This document shows, piece by piece, positions 4,801 through 5,405 of a DNA stretch of 5,405 nt. This stretch comes from Actinomycetes bacterium (lineage in GTDB: Bacteria; Actinomycetota; Actinomycetes; Propionibacteriales; Nocardioidaceae): contig JAHEXN010000239.1 of assembly GCA_023252095.1 (NCBI GenBank), forward strand, positions 1 to 5,405, written 5' to 3'. Within the stretch, counting starts at the first letter, position 1; each line of letters starts with the position of its first letter. A program made the translations under genes and the position numbers. The notes below the pieces were generated by a model. That model was not told where the DNA came from. It saw nothing but the letters and a program-made list of their open reading frames with translations, and did not search any database.

Positions 4801-4820
4801 GAGCAATGGCGTTTGCCCAA

Positions 4821-4826
4821 AGTCTA
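4821..4826 (-). promoter_or_regulatory. Candidate -10 of the DUF3040 promoter
   Basis: The minus strand reads TAGACT, a TANNNT match to the actinobacterial housekeeping -10. It would start transcription near 4814, giving a leader of about 25 bases that includes the AGGAGG. No clear -35 is present at 16-19 bases. Confidence 0.5.
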
Positions 4827-4863
4827 GGCGCCCTTCGGTCACCCGACCACCCGGAGTCCGCAC

Positions 4864-4869
4864 TAGGGT
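4864..4869 (+). promoter_or_regulatory. Candidate -10 of a leaderless promoter for the FAD oxidoreductase gene
   Basis: TAGGGT (TANNNT) ends six bases before the ATG at 4876, so transcription would be expected to start at or next to the A of the start codon. Only a weak AGGG resembles a ribosome site, in contrast to the strong sites of the other genes. Leaderless mRNAs are common in actinobacteria. The -35 region is not recognisable. Confidence 0.55.
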
Positions 4870-4875
4870 GCTCGC

Positions 4876-5405
4876 ATGTCCCGGATCGTGGTCGTCGGCG
4901 CTGGCTTCGCGGGTCTCTCAGCCGCCGTCCGGCTCGCCAAGTCGCGCCACCACGTGACGCTCCTGGAGGCGTCCAACCGCGTGGGCGGCGCACTCCACGG
5001 GATCGAGGTCGACGGGCGCCGCTGGAACCTCCACCCGCAGGCCGTCACGGCACCCGGGGTGTTCCGCGACCTCTTCCGCAAGTCCGGCCGCACGATGGAG
5101 GCGAGCCTCGGCCTGACCCCTGCTCCCCCGCGACGACACGTCTTCGCCGACGGCTCGGTGCTCGACCTCCCCCACGGCCATCGCGGCGACCAGCACGACG
5201 CGATCGAGTCCCTCGTGGGCTTTGACACGTGGTCGCCGTGGGTCGACTCGCTCGGGGAGGTCTGGGAGGTGCTCCGTCGCCAGTCCTACGACCAGGTCCT
5301 GACGGGTCCCGGCGCCTTCGACCGGGAGGCGCGAAGGCTCCTGCACACGCGGCGGATGATGACGTCCTTCGGTCGCCGCAGCTTCGGTGACCCGCGCCTG
5401 CGCAA
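4876..5405 (+). CDS. FAD-dependent oxidoreductase, CrtI/phytoene desaturase-like (partial, runs off the right edge)
   Basis: 176 complete codons are present with no stop before the window ends. The N-terminus is a Rossmann FAD-binding fold: IVVVGAGFAGLSAA at 4-17 with GxGxxG at 8-13, acidic Glu31 at the end of the second strand, and the RVGG motif at 35-38. The next part (DGRRWNLHPQAVTAPG, 46-61, then VFRDLFRKSG, FADGSVLDLP and, near the edge, FGDPRLR) follows the layout of carotenoid desaturases and related amine-oxidase-like flavoproteins. Where CrtI proteins usually have a D-x-G-P motif, this one has Asn51-Leu-His53-Pro54, so the substrate may not be phytoene. The ATG is supported by the distance to the Rossmann motif and by the -10 just upstream. 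It is divergent from DUF3040. The reaction cannot be fixed from the N-terminal third to half. Confidence 0.8.
   Translation, partial: MSRIVVVGAGFAGLSAAVRLAKSRHHVTLLEASNRVGGALHGIEVDGRRWNLHPQAVTAPGVFRDLFRKSGRTMEASLGLTPAPPRRHVFADGSVLDLPHGHRGDQHDAIESLVGFDTWSPWVDSLGEVWEVLRRQSYDQVLTGPGAFDREARRLLHTRRMMTSFGRRSFGDPRLR

Noticed and set aside
4370..4993. Longer DUF3040 reading starting near 4993
   Set aside because: The extra N-terminus overlaps the divergent flavoprotein gene and both promoters, while the perfect AGGAGG and the family signature place the start at 4789.
4806..5346. Open frames on both strands overlapping the flavoprotein gene
   Set aside because: Only the frame from 4876 encodes a recognisable Rossmann fold; the others are basic, low-complexity shadows.

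Overview
The window is a high-GC actinobacterial chromosome segment. Coding third positions are almost all G or C, starts are often GTG, and the gene set matches the 5' end of an actinobacterial division and cell wall (dcw) cluster. Within Actinobacteria the proteins look most like the Nocardioidaceae/Propionibacteriales type (Aeromicrobium- or Nocardioides-like). That is an impression from the sequences, not a tested placement.

Layout from left to right. A nine-codon tail of a plus-strand gene (1-30) appears to converge on the dcw cluster. The 209-base gap 31-239 holds two short stop-proximal hairpins and a striking inverted pair of about 40-nt hairpin repeats (62-101 and 166-205). The dcw genes follow on the minus strand, transcribed right to left: mraZ (3642-4091), rsmH (2534-3490), a possible 28-codon leader ORF (2434-2520), an FtsL-like gene (2000-2437) and ftsI/pbpB (240-2003). 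The mraZ-rsmH spacer carries two strong hairpins. The leader ORF, ftsL and ftsI are joined by ATGA and GTGA stop/start overlaps, which suggests translational coupling. Upstream of mraZ (4092-4369) lie an array of four 10-bp-phased MraZ boxes, a leader hairpin, and the intrinsic terminator of a minus-strand DUF3040 membrane protein gene (4370-4789). At 4790-4875 two divergent promoters sit back to back. The right-hand one drives a plus-strand, probably leaderless, CrtI-like FAD oxidoreductase that runs off the window (4876-5405).

How the genes work together. MraZ is the DNA-binding regulator of the cluster and probably represses its own promoter through the phased boxes. RsmH methylates 16S rRNA. 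FtsL and FtsI are membrane partners in the divisome, with FtsI the septal peptidoglycan transpeptidase.

The genes themselves are conventional. The points worth a second look are in the non-coding and overlap regions: the repeat pair with compensatory stem changes, the apparent break of the cluster directly after ftsI, a second MraZ-like box pair far upstream, the tandem hairpins between mraZ and rsmH, and the small coupled ORF. I found no phage, CRISPR, toxin or insertion-sequence genes and no clearly new multi-gene system.
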